Shown: one piece after another, positions 42,379 to 51,528 of the stretch
How the letters are laid out: every line of letters begins with the position of its first letter
Position numbering within the stretch: position 1 is the stretch's first letter
Source: JAENVU01 sp038250905
GTDB lineage: Bacteria; Actinomycetota; Acidimicrobiia; IMCC26256; JAENVU01
DNA: 64,000 nucleotides
Assembly (NCBI GenBank): GCA_038250905.1
Contig: JBBSBV010000014.1
Span: 36,307-100,306 of the forward strand
Direction of reading: 5' to 3'
Made by a program: the position numbers and the translations under genes
Notes under the pieces: generated by a model
Database searches by the model: none
Seen by the model: only the letters and a program-made list of their open reading frames with translations
What the model was told of the DNA's origin: nothing

Positions 42379-43173
42379 TCATTCGAGCGGCCGAGCTGCC
42401 TCGTCGCCGCTCGCGATCTCGAGCCGGTCCCGGCCGTGGGCCCGGGCGGTGTCGAGCGCGCATCCGGCTCGGTCGATCAACTCGGTCGCGCTGAGGGCGT
42501 GGGTGGGATAACACGCGACGCCGGCCGAGATCGTGAACTGCACCGGCGGCTCGGCCTGGTGGAGGATGCCGCGGATCCGTTCCGTGGCCCACACCGCGCC
42601 GGCCTCGGCCGTGTCCTCGAGGATGGCCGCGGCCATCGTGGCGCCGACCCGGCACGCAGCGTCGGACTCCCGCAAGGTGCGGACGACGATGGATCCGAGG
42701 ACCCCGAGCGCGTCGTCGCAGGCCAGAAGATCGTTGTGGTCGAGTCCGTCGACCTCGAAGATCACCACGGCGAGTGGCTGGAGGTGCCGGCGGGCGGCCG
42801 CCACCCGTTGCTGGACGAGGACCCGGAAGAACTGCTGGTCGAGCAGTCCCGATCCGGCGTCGATCGTCGACTCGGGATCGAGCGGCGGTGCGAAGACGAG
42901 CGCATGGGATTCGGTGTCGGTCGGCTCGTGGAAGAGGGCGGTGAGCGACTCCAACTCCGAGCGGAGGTGTTCACATTCCTCGGCCCGGGCCGCCAGATCT
43001 GACTCGAGGTGGTGATGCCGGCCCGAGACCCCAGCCGCGCAGATCGCCGCACCGAAACCGAGGATGCCGGCGACCACGCCGAGACGCTCGGCATGGAGGG
43101 CGCTCGTGAGCACGCCGACGGTGAGCGCCGCGAATCCGGACGCGAGGGAGCCGACGAGATACCGATCTTTCAC
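42379..43173 (-). CDS. Degenerate GGDEF-domain membrane protein
   Basis: Protein of 264 aa: two N-terminal transmembrane helices (residues about 6-50), a coiled stretch rich in Glu/Leu (56-80), then a GGDEF-fold domain. In the signature position RVGATMAA (175-182) replaces R-x-GGDEF, so the metal and substrate residues are gone. The domain end is intact (TISAGVACYP, then RAGCALDTARAHGRDRLEI). It should not make c-di-GMP; it might bind GTP or c-di-GMP or act as a scaffold. It starts 27 bases after the ethylmalonyl-CoA mutase stop and is probably in its operon. Confidence 0.8.
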   Translation of the reverse strand: MKDRYLVGSLASGFAALTVGVLTSALHAERLGVVAGILGFGAAICAAGVSGRHHHLESDLAARAEECEHLRSELESLTALFHEPTDTESHALVFAPPLDPESTIDAGSGLLDQQFFRVLVQQRVAAARRHLQPLAVVIFEVDGLDHNDLLACDDALGVLGSIVVRTLRESDAACRVGATMAAAILEDTAEAGAVWATERIRGILHQAEPPVQFTISAGVACYPTHALSATELIDRAGCALDTARAHGRDRLEIASGDEAARPLE

Positions 43174-43200
43174 GCCGTTTCCATCGGCCCGCCGGGGCCG

Positions 43201-45180
43201 TTAGTGGAGGGTTTTTGTTCGATTCCGGCGATAATCAGCGGCCAACTCCGCGAGATCGCCCATGATCCCGGCCAGCTCGTAGTCCTTGGGCGTGTAGATC
43301 CGGGCGATTCCGGCCGCCTCGAGGGCGCGGGCGTCGGCCGCGGGGATGATCCCGCCGACGACGACGGGTGCGTCCACCCCGCCGGCCCGTAGGAGCCGGA
43401 GGGTCTCGGGCACCAGCTGCAGGTGGGAACCCGAGAGGATCGACAGGCCGACGACATCGACGTCTTCGTCGCTCGCGGCGGCGGCGATCTGCTCCGGGGT
43501 CAGGCGGATGCCCTGGTACACGACCTCCATGCCGGCGTCACGCGCGGCGACCGCGATCTGTTCCGCGCCGTTGGAGTGACCGTCGAGGCCGGGCTTGCCG
43601 ACGAGCATGCGCAGCGGGCCACCGAGTTCGGCCGCCAGCTCCTGGACGCGTGCGCGGACCGCGAGCATTCCCTCGCCGACCGAGGCCGCCACCCCGGACA
43701 CGCCGGTCGGGGCGCGGTACTCACCGAACACCTCGCGCAGGGCCCCGGCCCATTCGCCGACCGTGCCGCCGGCGCGCGCCAGCGCGATGGTGGCCTCCAT
43801 GAGGTTCTCGTCGGTGGCCGCGACCGCGCGGACGTGGTCGAGTGCGGCCGTGACCGCAGTGTCGTCGCGCGATGCGCGCCACTGCGCGAGCGACGCGATC
43901 TGCTCCCGTTCGGCCTCGGGGTCGAGTTCGAGGATGTGACTCGAGCCCTCACCGGTGAGCGGCGACGGCTCGGTCTCGGTGAAGCAGTTCACGCCGACGA
44001 CCTTGCGGGTGCCGGCCTCGATGGCACGGACGCGCGCGGCGTTCGACTGCACGAGCCGGGCCTTGACCTCGTCGATCATGGCGAACGCGCCACCGCCGTC
44101 GAGCACCCAGTCGAGTTCCGCGGTGGCGGCCTCGACGAGTTCGGCGACCTTGCGTTCCACGACGAGCGAACCCTCGAAGAGGTCCTCGTACTCGAGCAGA
44201 TCGGACTCGTACGCCAGTACCTGCTGCATCCGCAACGACCACTGCTGGTCCCACGGGCGGGGGAGTCCGAGCGCCTCGTTCCAGCACGGGAGTTGGATGG
44301 CGCGGGCCCGTGCGTCGCGTGACAGCGTGACCCCGAGCATCTCCAACACGATGCGCTGCACGTTGTTCTCGGGTTGGGCCTCGGTGAGACCGAGCGAGTT
44401 CACCTGCACGCCGTAGCGGAACCGCCGCAGCTTCTCGTCGGTGACGCCGTACCGCTCGAGGCAGATGCGGTCCCACATCTGGGTGAACGCCCGCATCTTG
44501 CACATCTCCTCGACGAACCGCGTGGTCACGTCGATGAAGAACGAGATCCGTCCGACCACCTCGGGGAACTCCGCCTCGCTCACCTGACCCGACTCGCGCA
44601 CTGCGTCGAGCACACCGATCGCGGTGGCGAGTCCGTACGCCAACTCCTGTACCGGGGTCGCACCGGCTTCCTGCAGGTGGTACGGGCACACGTTGATCGG
44701 GTTCCACTTGGGGATCTCGCGCACCGTGTACGTGATGAGGTCGACGGTCAGGCGCCGGCTCGGGCCCGGACCGAAGATGAACGTGCCGCGCGAGAGGTAC
44801 TCCTTCACGATGTCGTTCTGACTGGTCCCGGAGAGCTGCGCGCGGTCGACGCCCTGCTCGTCGGCCAGCGCGACGTACATCGCGATGAGCCACATCGCGG
44901 TGGCGTTGATGGTCATCGACGTGTTCATCTCGCCGAGCGGGATGCCGTCGAACAGCGTCCGCATCTCACCGAGGTGCGGTACCGGGACGCCGACCTTGCC
45001 GACCTCACCGTGGGCGAGGATGTGATCCGGGTCGTAACCGGTCTGGGTGGGCAGGTCGAAGGCGACCGACAGGCCGGTCTGTCCCTTCGCCAGATTCGAC
45101 CGGTACAACTCGTTGGACGCCCGCGCCGACGAGTGCCCCGAATACGTCCGGATCATCCACGGCCGATCTCTGGCCTCCAT
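43201..45180 (-). CDS. ecm: Ethylmalonyl-CoA mutase (B12-dependent)
   Basis: Adenosylcobalamin mutase of 659 aa, substrate barrel plus B12 domain in one chain. The N-terminus IRTYSGHSSARASNELYR, LAKGQTGLSVAFDLPTQTGYDPDH and GEVGKVGVPVPHLGEM match Ecm/MeaA more closely than methylmalonyl-CoA mutase, which has a long N-terminal extension missing here. The B12 motif is DGHSNG (DxHxxG) with SILSGSH and GGIIPAADA downstream. It converts (2R)-ethylmalonyl-CoA to methylsuccinyl-CoA. ATG 45180 has ribosome site AGGAG. The gene follows the 3-hydroxybutyryl-CoA dehydrogenase. Confidence 0.9.
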   Translation of the reverse strand: MEARDRPWMIRTYSGHSSARASNELYRSNLAKGQTGLSVAFDLPTQTGYDPDHILAHGEVGKVGVPVPHLGEMRTLFDGIPLGEMNTSMTINATAMWLIAMYVALADEQGVDRAQLSGTSQNDIVKEYLSRGTFIFGPGPSRRLTVDLITYTVREIPKWNPINVCPYHLQEAGATPVQELAYGLATAIGVLDAVRESGQVSEAEFPEVVGRISFFIDVTTRFVEEMCKMRAFTQMWDRICLERYGVTDEKLRRFRYGVQVNSLGLTEAQPENNVQRIVLEMLGVTLSRDARARAIQLPCWNEALGLPRPWDQQWSLRMQQVLAYESDLLEYEDLFEGSLVVERKVAELVEAATAELDWVLDGGGAFAMIDEVKARLVQSNAARVRAIEAGTRKVVGVNCFTETEPSPLTGEGSSHILELDPEAEREQIASLAQWRASRDDTAVTAALDHVRAVAATDENLMEATIALARAGGTVGEWAGALREVFGEYRAPTGVSGVAASVGEGMLAVRARVQELAAELGGPLRMLVGKPGLDGHSNGAEQIAVAARDAGMEVVYQGIRLTPEQIAAAASDEDVDVVGLSILSGSHLQLVPETLRLLRAGGVDAPVVVGGIIPAADARALEAAGIARIYTPKDYELAGIMGDLAELAADYRRNRTKTLH

Positions 45181-45190
45181 CACTCCTGCC

Positions 45191-45216
45191 CGTCCGCTCC
45201 GCAGGCTCCGCTCGGG
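45191..45216. repeat. Short GC-rich interspersed repeat, copy 2
   Basis: CGTCCGCTCCGCAGGCTCCG followed by CTCGGG, in the 86-base gap between the dehydrogenase and mutase genes. It shares CTCCGC and GCTCCGCTCGGG with the copy at 40791-40821. Lying inside a transcribed spacer, it could fold in the mRNA. Confidence 0.5.
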
Positions 45217-45266
45217 TGTGATCCGAGTCGTGTCAGGGACTTGGAGAACGAACGCATGTGGGCTCC

Positions 45267-46121
45267 TTACTTCTTGGCGTAGTCGTAGAAGCCGAGCTTG
45301 GACTTGCGGCCGAAGCGTTCGGCGCTGACCATGCGGCGCAGGAGTGGCGCGGGTGCGTAGTTCGGGTCCTTGAACTCCGCGTAGAGCGCCTCGAGGATCG
45401 AGAGACTCGTGTCGAGGCCGACGAGGTCGAGCAGCGCGAGCGGACCCATCGGGAAGTTGCAACCGCCCTGCATCGCGGCGTCGATGTCCTCGCGGGTGGC
45501 GACTCCGGCATCGAGCAGCTTCACCGCGTTGTTGAGGTACGGGAACAGCAACGCGTTGACGATGAAGCCGGCCTGATCCCGGACCTCGACCGGGTTCTTG
45601 CCGCACGCCTCGGCGAACGCGCGGGCCGTCGCGAGCGTCTCGTCGCTCGTGGTGATGGCGCGGACCAACTCGACGAGCGGCATCATCGGTGCCGGGTTGA
45701 AGAAGTGGATGCCGCAGACCAGCTCGGGCCGGCCCGTCTCCATCGCCATCTCGATGACCGGCAGCGTGGAGGTGTTCGTCGCGAGGATGGCGCCGTCCTT
45801 GACGATGCGGTCCAGCTCGCTGAACAGGTGCTTCTTCGTGGGCAGGTCCTCGAGGATCGACTCGATCACCAGGTCGCAGTCGACCAGGCCGCCGAGGTCG
45901 GTGACCGCGCTGACCCGACCGAGCACCGCGGTGCGCTCACCGTCATCGAGCTTGCCCCGCTCCACCTGCTTGGCGAGCGACTTCTCGAGGCCGGCCACCA
46001 TGGCGTCGGCGGTGGTCTGGGTCCGGCTGCGCAGGATGACCTCGCACCCGGCCTTCCCGGCGACCTCGGCGATGCCGCTGCCCATGATCCCTGAACCGAC
46101 GATTCCGACGCGCTTGATCAC
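45267..46121 (-). CDS. hbd: 3-hydroxybutyryl-CoA dehydrogenase
   Basis: NAD-dependent 3-hydroxyacyl-CoA dehydrogenase of 284 aa. Rossmann motif VGIVGSGIMGSGIAEVAG at the N-terminus; catalytic residues in LVIESILEDL, ATNTSTLPV and GIHFFNPAPMMPLVELV (His with Glu/Asn). The C-terminal helical domain contains QAGFIVNALLFPYLNNAV and MGPLALLDLVGLDTSL. The length is that of the short single-domain form acting on C4. GTG 46121 has a GGGGAG site. It heads an operon with ecm, providing the reduction that follows the thiolase. Confidence 0.93.
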   Translation of the reverse strand: MIKRVGIVGSGIMGSGIAEVAGKAGCEVILRSRTQTTADAMVAGLEKSLAKQVERGKLDDGERTAVLGRVSAVTDLGGLVDCDLVIESILEDLPTKKHLFSELDRIVKDGAILATNTSTLPVIEMAMETGRPELVCGIHFFNPAPMMPLVELVRAITTSDETLATARAFAEACGKNPVEVRDQAGFIVNALLFPYLNNAVKLLDAGVATREDIDAAMQGGCNFPMGPLALLDLVGLDTSLSILEALYAEFKDPNYAPAPLLRRMVSAERFGRKSKLGFYDYAKK

Positions 46122-46206
46122 GTGTGTGCTCCCCGTTGAGAAAGCGGGAAGGTTACTGACGAGTAGGTCCGTTTCGCCAAGGGAGGCCAGCGTTAGTGTC
46201 GCCGCG

Positions 46207-46908
46207 ATGCCGAGCCGAACGTCTGCCAACGGAACCCTTGCGCTCATCGGCGGTGGGGAGTGGGGTGAGCACCACCAGACCCTGGACCGCAAGCTCATCG
46301 AGATCAGTGGCGGAAGCGAGATCGTGGTGCTGCCGACGGCGGCCTCCTACGAGCACCCGGACCGGGTGGCGGCGGTCGCCAGTGCCCATTGCGCCAACTT
46401 CGGCGCGACCGCCACCACGCTCCCGGTCCTCAATCGGCGCGACGCCGAGGATCCCGAACTCGTGGCCGCGGTCAGCCGGGCCAAGTTCGTGTACCTCGCC
46501 GACGGCTCGCCCATGCACCTCCGGTCGGTGCTCAAGGGGTCCGCGATCTACGAGGCGATGCTCGGCGCCTACCGGAACGGCGCGGTGATCGCGGCCTCGG
46601 GGGCCGGTGCGACCGTGCTCTGCGACCCGATGGTGGACCCGCGCGGCGGTGCGTACACCGTCGGTCTCGGGTTCGTGGAGGGGCTCGCGGTGTTCCCGTA
46701 CCACGGCACCGCGGCCGAGCACATGCTGGCCCGCTCGATCGAGTTACGGCCGAAGGACGCGACCCTCGTCGGTATCGACACCGAGACCGCGCTGGTGCGG
46801 GAACCGGGCGCGGTGTGGTCGGTGGCCGGTGCCGGCAACGTCACCGTCTACGGCTCCGGCGAGCCGGTAGCGCACCAGGCCGGTTCGACGGGTCTGAAAC
46901 TCCCGTAA
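46207..46908 (+). CDS. Peptidase S51 / cyanophycinase-like protein, nucleophile altered
   Basis: Class I glutamine-amidotransferase-like fold, 233 aa. LALIGGGEW and IVVLPTAAS open the fold; FVYLADGSPMHLRSVL matches the GG(D/S)Q-loop region. The elbow reads AASGAGATVL (129-138). Aligned to G-T-S-A-G-A of cyanophycinases, the serine position is Gly132 and a serine lies one residue earlier, so activity is uncertain. GAYTVGLGFVEGLAVFPYHG and LVGIDTETALV are typical later segments. A TAGTGT box (46194-46199) lies seven bases upstream. Divergent from hbd. Confidence 0.78.
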   Translation: MPSRTSANGTLALIGGGEWGEHHQTLDRKLIEISGGSEIVVLPTAASYEHPDRVAAVASAHCANFGATATTLPVLNRRDAEDPELVAAVSRAKFVYLADGSPMHLRSVLKGSAIYEAMLGAYRNGAVIAASGAGATVLCDPMVDPRGGAYTVGLGFVEGLAVFPYHGTAAEHMLARSIELRPKDATLVGIDTETALVREPGAVWSVAGAGNVTVYGSGEPVAHQAGSTGLKLP

Positions 46909-46933
46909 CGCCGGCCCGGTTGCGGGCTGCGAT

Positions 46934-47722
46934 CTACGGCTTGCTGGTCGAGGTCGTGGCGGCGGTCGTGGAACTCGTCGCCGGCGCCGCAGTGGTGCTG
47001 CTCGTCGCGGCGGCCGGTGCCGTGGAGCTGACCGCGATGCGGATGCTCTTGATCGTGATCTTGCTGACCGGCTTGCCGTCGGTCGGGCTTGCCCCGGGCG
47101 TGATGGGCAACCCCTCGATCTTCTGCGCGACGTCGAGCCCGCGGATGACGGTACCGAAACGGGCGTAGTCGTTGGGGAGGGTCTGGCCCTGCGACCCGGT
47201 GACGATGAAGAACTGCGCGTCGAAGGTGCCGGCCGGGTCACTCGACCCCTTGGCGGCCGCCAGGGAACCGATCGGGTAGTTGTCCTTGGGGACTTCGCCG
47301 CTCACGCTCTTGCCCGCACCGCCCTGCTGGTCACATTTCGGTGAGCCACCCTGGATCACGAAGTCTTTCGCGAGTCGATCGATACAGAGGCCGTCGTAGT
47401 ACTTCTTGTCGACCAGCTCGACGAAATGCTTCGTCGCGATCGGCGCGTTCTTGGCGTCGAGCGAAAGGACGATGTTTCCTTCACTCGTCTGGACCGTGGC
47501 CGTGTAGAACTTGTTCTTGTCGAACGGTGCGGCCTTCTTGGTGCTGCTGTTGTCGCTCGTGAGGGCGTTGATGGAGATGAGCCCCACGACGAAGATCACC
47601 ACCAGGATCAGGAAACCCCGGAGGGTCTTCATCTGGCGGTCCCGCTTCACCAGCCGTTCCCGCTCGATGCGGGCGCGCTCGCGGTTTTCCTTCTGACGTT
47701 CTCGCTTGGTGGCCTTGGACAC
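46934..47722 (-). CDS. Membrane-anchored cyclophilin-type peptidyl-prolyl isomerase
   Basis: Protein of 262 aa from a GTG start. A very basic N-terminal helix (KATKRERQKENRERARIERERLVKRDRQ) precedes a transmembrane anchor (FLILVVIFVVGLISINAL). The cyclophilin domain follows, with TSEGNIVLSLDAKNAPIATKHFVELV, YYDGLCIDRLAKDFVIQGGSP, FDAQFFIVTG and YARFGTVIRGLDVAQKIEGLP. The tail is Thr/Ser/Ala low-complexity. It folds proteins outside the membrane. This design is common in actinobacteria (PpiB-like). Confidence 0.9.
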   Translation of the reverse strand: MSKATKRERQKENRERARIERERLVKRDRQMKTLRGFLILVVIFVVGLISINALTSDNSSTKKAAPFDKNKFYTATVQTSEGNIVLSLDAKNAPIATKHFVELVDKKYYDGLCIDRLAKDFVIQGGSPKCDQQGGAGKSVSGEVPKDNYPIGSLAAAKGSSDPAGTFDAQFFIVTGSQGQTLPNDYARFGTVIRGLDVAQKIEGLPITPGASPTDGKPVSKITIKSIRIAVSSTAPAAATSSTTAAPATSSTTAATTSTSKP

Positions 47723-47747
47723 GGCGGCGGAGTCTAGGAGCTTCGGT

Positions 47748-50054
47748 TCACGAGGTCGGGACCGGTGCCACGTAGGTGCGGCACGGCTGGGCCCGCAGCG
47801 ACGGGCACGGTGCTGCGGTCGGTCCGAGGTCCGGCCCGTTCGGCACGATCGGCAGCACGACGTGCGACGGGTGCCGGTCGTCGAGGCGGATGCGGTTGAC
47901 GACCTGGCCGTTGGTGGCCGGCGTGTCGAACTTCCACTCCGGACGGTCGCCGCCCGGTGCCTCGATCGAGATGCGGATGCGACTACCGGCGCGGAACTGG
48001 TGCGCGAACGGGAAGATCGCGATCTGCGCCTCCGTGAAGTGATTGGGTTTGAGCGGACGCATATCGCCCAACTCGTCGCTGTGGAACGGGTTGAGTGCGG
48101 TGGACCGGTCGTGGTCGAGCTTGCGGTGGCTCAGCTTGAGCCAGCCGTTCTGCACGTAGCGCTCCTGGCCGTTGGGCAGGACCTCGGACAGCGTCACCTG
48201 CACGTCCGAGTCGGTCGCCGACGAGGAGATCCAGAGGTCCACGTTGCCGGTGCCGGCCATCGAAACGGTCTGACCAAGTGGCGGGGTCACGTACGCGAGC
48301 GACGAACCGTCGTGGACCGGCTGCCAGTCGTAGGTGGGGGTCGCGGCCCAGATGTTGCCGCCGGGGAAGTCGCCGCCTGGGCGTGCGTCGGGGTCGGGCC
48401 GGTAGGTGTCGGGCTTGACGCTGCCGACGCCGGGCTGCTCCGCCAGGTTGCCGCCGCTCCGGAAGTACCAGGTGTGGGCCGCGGTGCCGGGGATCGGCCA
48501 GGCGGCGTAGCGCGTCTGGCCTCCTGGCATCAGCGCACCGGGCGCGGTGCCCGGGGCGTTGCCGGTCTCCCACAGGATCTGGACGCGTGGTTCCGCGTAC
48601 TCGTACAACGCACGGGCCTGGACGTAGGTGAGCCAGGTCGGGAAGCGGTCGGGCGGGATCGACAGGCCGGTGATGCCGGTGATCGTGCTCCACAGGGCGG
48701 GTGCGAACGCGCGGATGAACGTGGACACCGCGGGCACCTTGTGACCCACGTAGAGGTCGAGGAACTCACTGGTCGCGAGCAGGACGGTCGGGTCGAGGGC
48801 TTCGGTGTGCACACCGTTCTGACCCACCACGCGCACGAACGTGCCGGGGGAGAAGTGGGTGAGCATGTTCGCCCAGTGGCCACCGGTCTGCTCGTCCTGC
48901 CACGCACCGGCGATCAGGACGTGGGTCTTGATGTTCTTGACGAACTCGGCCGGTGCGAGGGAGTCGCTGCCGCCTGGGAAGTCGTAGGTGAACTCGGGAT
49001 CGAGTTGGGACGACGGGTTGGGATGCTTGGTGATCTGGTCGATCGGGTCGATGTTCTGTCCGCGGAGCAGCATGTTGTCCGCGCAGGTGGTGTCGCCGTT
49101 CGCGATGCGGTCCTTGACCCAGCCCGGCGCGTTCGGGTTCGGCCACTTGTTCTGCTCGAGACGCTCCTTCGCCCAGCCAAGCGCGAACCCGTTGTTGAAG
49201 ATCCCACCGGGGAAGAGCGTGCCGCGCCACGTGTCGTCGATGACCGAGACCGGCGTGATCGCGTCCAGGTGAGGCGGGTTGGTGCGGGCGACGAAGAGTT
49301 GGCTGATGCCCGCGTAAGAGATACCGACCATGCCGACGTGGCCGTTCGACCACGGCTGCGCGGCGATGGTCTCCACGACGTCGTAACCGTCGAGCGCCTG
49401 CAGGTTCTCGAAGTAGTTGAACGCGCCGCCGGAGCAGCCGGTCCCCCGGATGTTGACGCCGACCCACGCGTACCCGCTCGGCGGCATGAGCAGCTTGTAC
49501 TGGGGCTGGCCGGTCGACGGGCTCGACGGGTCGTACCCCGAGTACTCGAACACGGTCGGGTACGGGCCGTTCTCCGGCGGTCCGGGCAGGACGACCTGCA
49601 CGGAGAGCTGGGTGCCGTCCCGGGTGGTGAGGTAGCCGTAGCCCGAGTTGTTGCCGAGGTTGGTGACTTCGAGGTGCTGGGAGGAGTAGAGCGACTGGTC
49701 GGGGGTGGTGATCTCGTCGAGGACGGTGACCGGGCCGCCGGTGATGGTGGTGGCGCCGTCGTGGATCTCGACTGTGAAGCCCGGGCCCGCCTTCAGATTG
49801 TGGAAGTTGAACCCACCGAGGCTGTCGATCGTTCCGGTCTGGACGACCGAACCCTTGCGGACGAGCGAGATCGAGGCCCCCGGCGGCGCGTGCAGGACCG
49901 CGAGTTGGTGGACGCTGCCGCGGACCACCAGGTTGGACGGCGTTGCCGCGGCGACGACCGCTTTGCGGTTCGGAGCCGCTCCGGCCGTGGCGCCGAGCGC
50001 AGGAACGGCGAGTGCGACGACGACGGCGATCGCGAGAAAACGGAAATGACGCAC
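47748..50054 (-). CDS. Secreted X-Pro dipeptidyl-peptidase-like (CocE/NonD) hydrolase
   Basis: Protein of 768 aa with signal peptide RHFRFLAIAVVVALAVPALG ending near AGAAP. Residues about 30-130 form an extra beta-rich domain. The S15-type alpha/beta hydrolase follows, with GYAWVGVNIRGTGCSGG and the nucleophile serine at about 245 in GMVGISYAGISQ; the C-terminal jelly-roll (PepX_C) contains WISSSATDSDVQVTLSEV and SHRKLDHDRS. Substrates in the family range from X-Pro peptides to esters such as cocaine. GTG 50054 has a GGGGGG site; an ATG at 50081 is possible. Convergent with nothing; divergent from aspartokinase. Confidence 0.85.
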   Translation of the reverse strand: MRHFRFLAIAVVVALAVPALGATAGAAPNRKAVVAAATPSNLVVRGSVHQLAVLHAPPGASISLVRKGSVVQTGTIDSLGGFNFHNLKAGPGFTVEIHDGATTITGGPVTVLDEITTPDQSLYSSQHLEVTNLGNNSGYGYLTTRDGTQLSVQVVLPGPPENGPYPTVFEYSGYDPSSPSTGQPQYKLLMPPSGYAWVGVNIRGTGCSGGAFNYFENLQALDGYDVVETIAAQPWSNGHVGMVGISYAGISQLFVARTNPPHLDAITPVSVIDDTWRGTLFPGGIFNNGFALGWAKERLEQNKWPNPNAPGWVKDRIANGDTTCADNMLLRGQNIDPIDQITKHPNPSSQLDPEFTYDFPGGSDSLAPAEFVKNIKTHVLIAGAWQDEQTGGHWANMLTHFSPGTFVRVVGQNGVHTEALDPTVLLATSEFLDLYVGHKVPAVSTFIRAFAPALWSTITGITGLSIPPDRFPTWLTYVQARALYEYAEPRVQILWETGNAPGTAPGALMPGGQTRYAAWPIPGTAAHTWYFRSGGNLAEQPGVGSVKPDTYRPDPDARPGGDFPGGNIWAATPTYDWQPVHDGSSLAYVTPPLGQTVSMAGTGNVDLWISSSATDSDVQVTLSEVLPNGQERYVQNGWLKLSHRKLDHDRSTALNPFHSDELGDMRPLKPNHFTEAQIAIFPFAHQFRAGSRIRISIEAPGGDRPEWKFDTPATNGQVVNRIRLDDRHPSHVVLPIVPNGPDLGPTAAPCPSLRAQPCRTYVAPVPTS

Positions 50055-50192
50055 AGTGAACCCCCCAGGTGAAGTGGGCATTGTGGCAGAAATCCGACGC
50101 CCGTCCGAACGCGGGGTGGTGGACCGGCTGCGCGTTCCGATTCCCCGGTTTTGTTCCAGGTATCCCGGAAGACGACGGGTACCCTCGCCGCC

Positions 50193-51410
<1,218 letters not shown>

Positions 51411-51528
51411 GCGGGGCGAAAATGCTCGGGTCCGCGGCCGATCGGGTCGATACCGTCTCTGCGATCGTGGCGCCCGACCCGCGTGGCGCGGGTGATCCGA
51501 ATCTCGGAGGCGTGAAAGGGATGAGTGC

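Noticed and set aside
42160..43002. 280-codon plus-strand frame opposite the GGDEF gene
   Set aside because: The minus strand encodes a recognisable GGDEF-fold protein; the plus frame is Arg/Gly/Asp-rich shadow.
43201..45180. Calling the mutase methylmalonyl-CoA mutase
   Set aside because: The single-chain length, the short N-terminus and the IRTYSGHSSA segment fit ethylmalonyl-CoA mutase (MeaA/Ecm), and ccr, hbd and the epimerase are nearby. A phylogeny could still overturn this.
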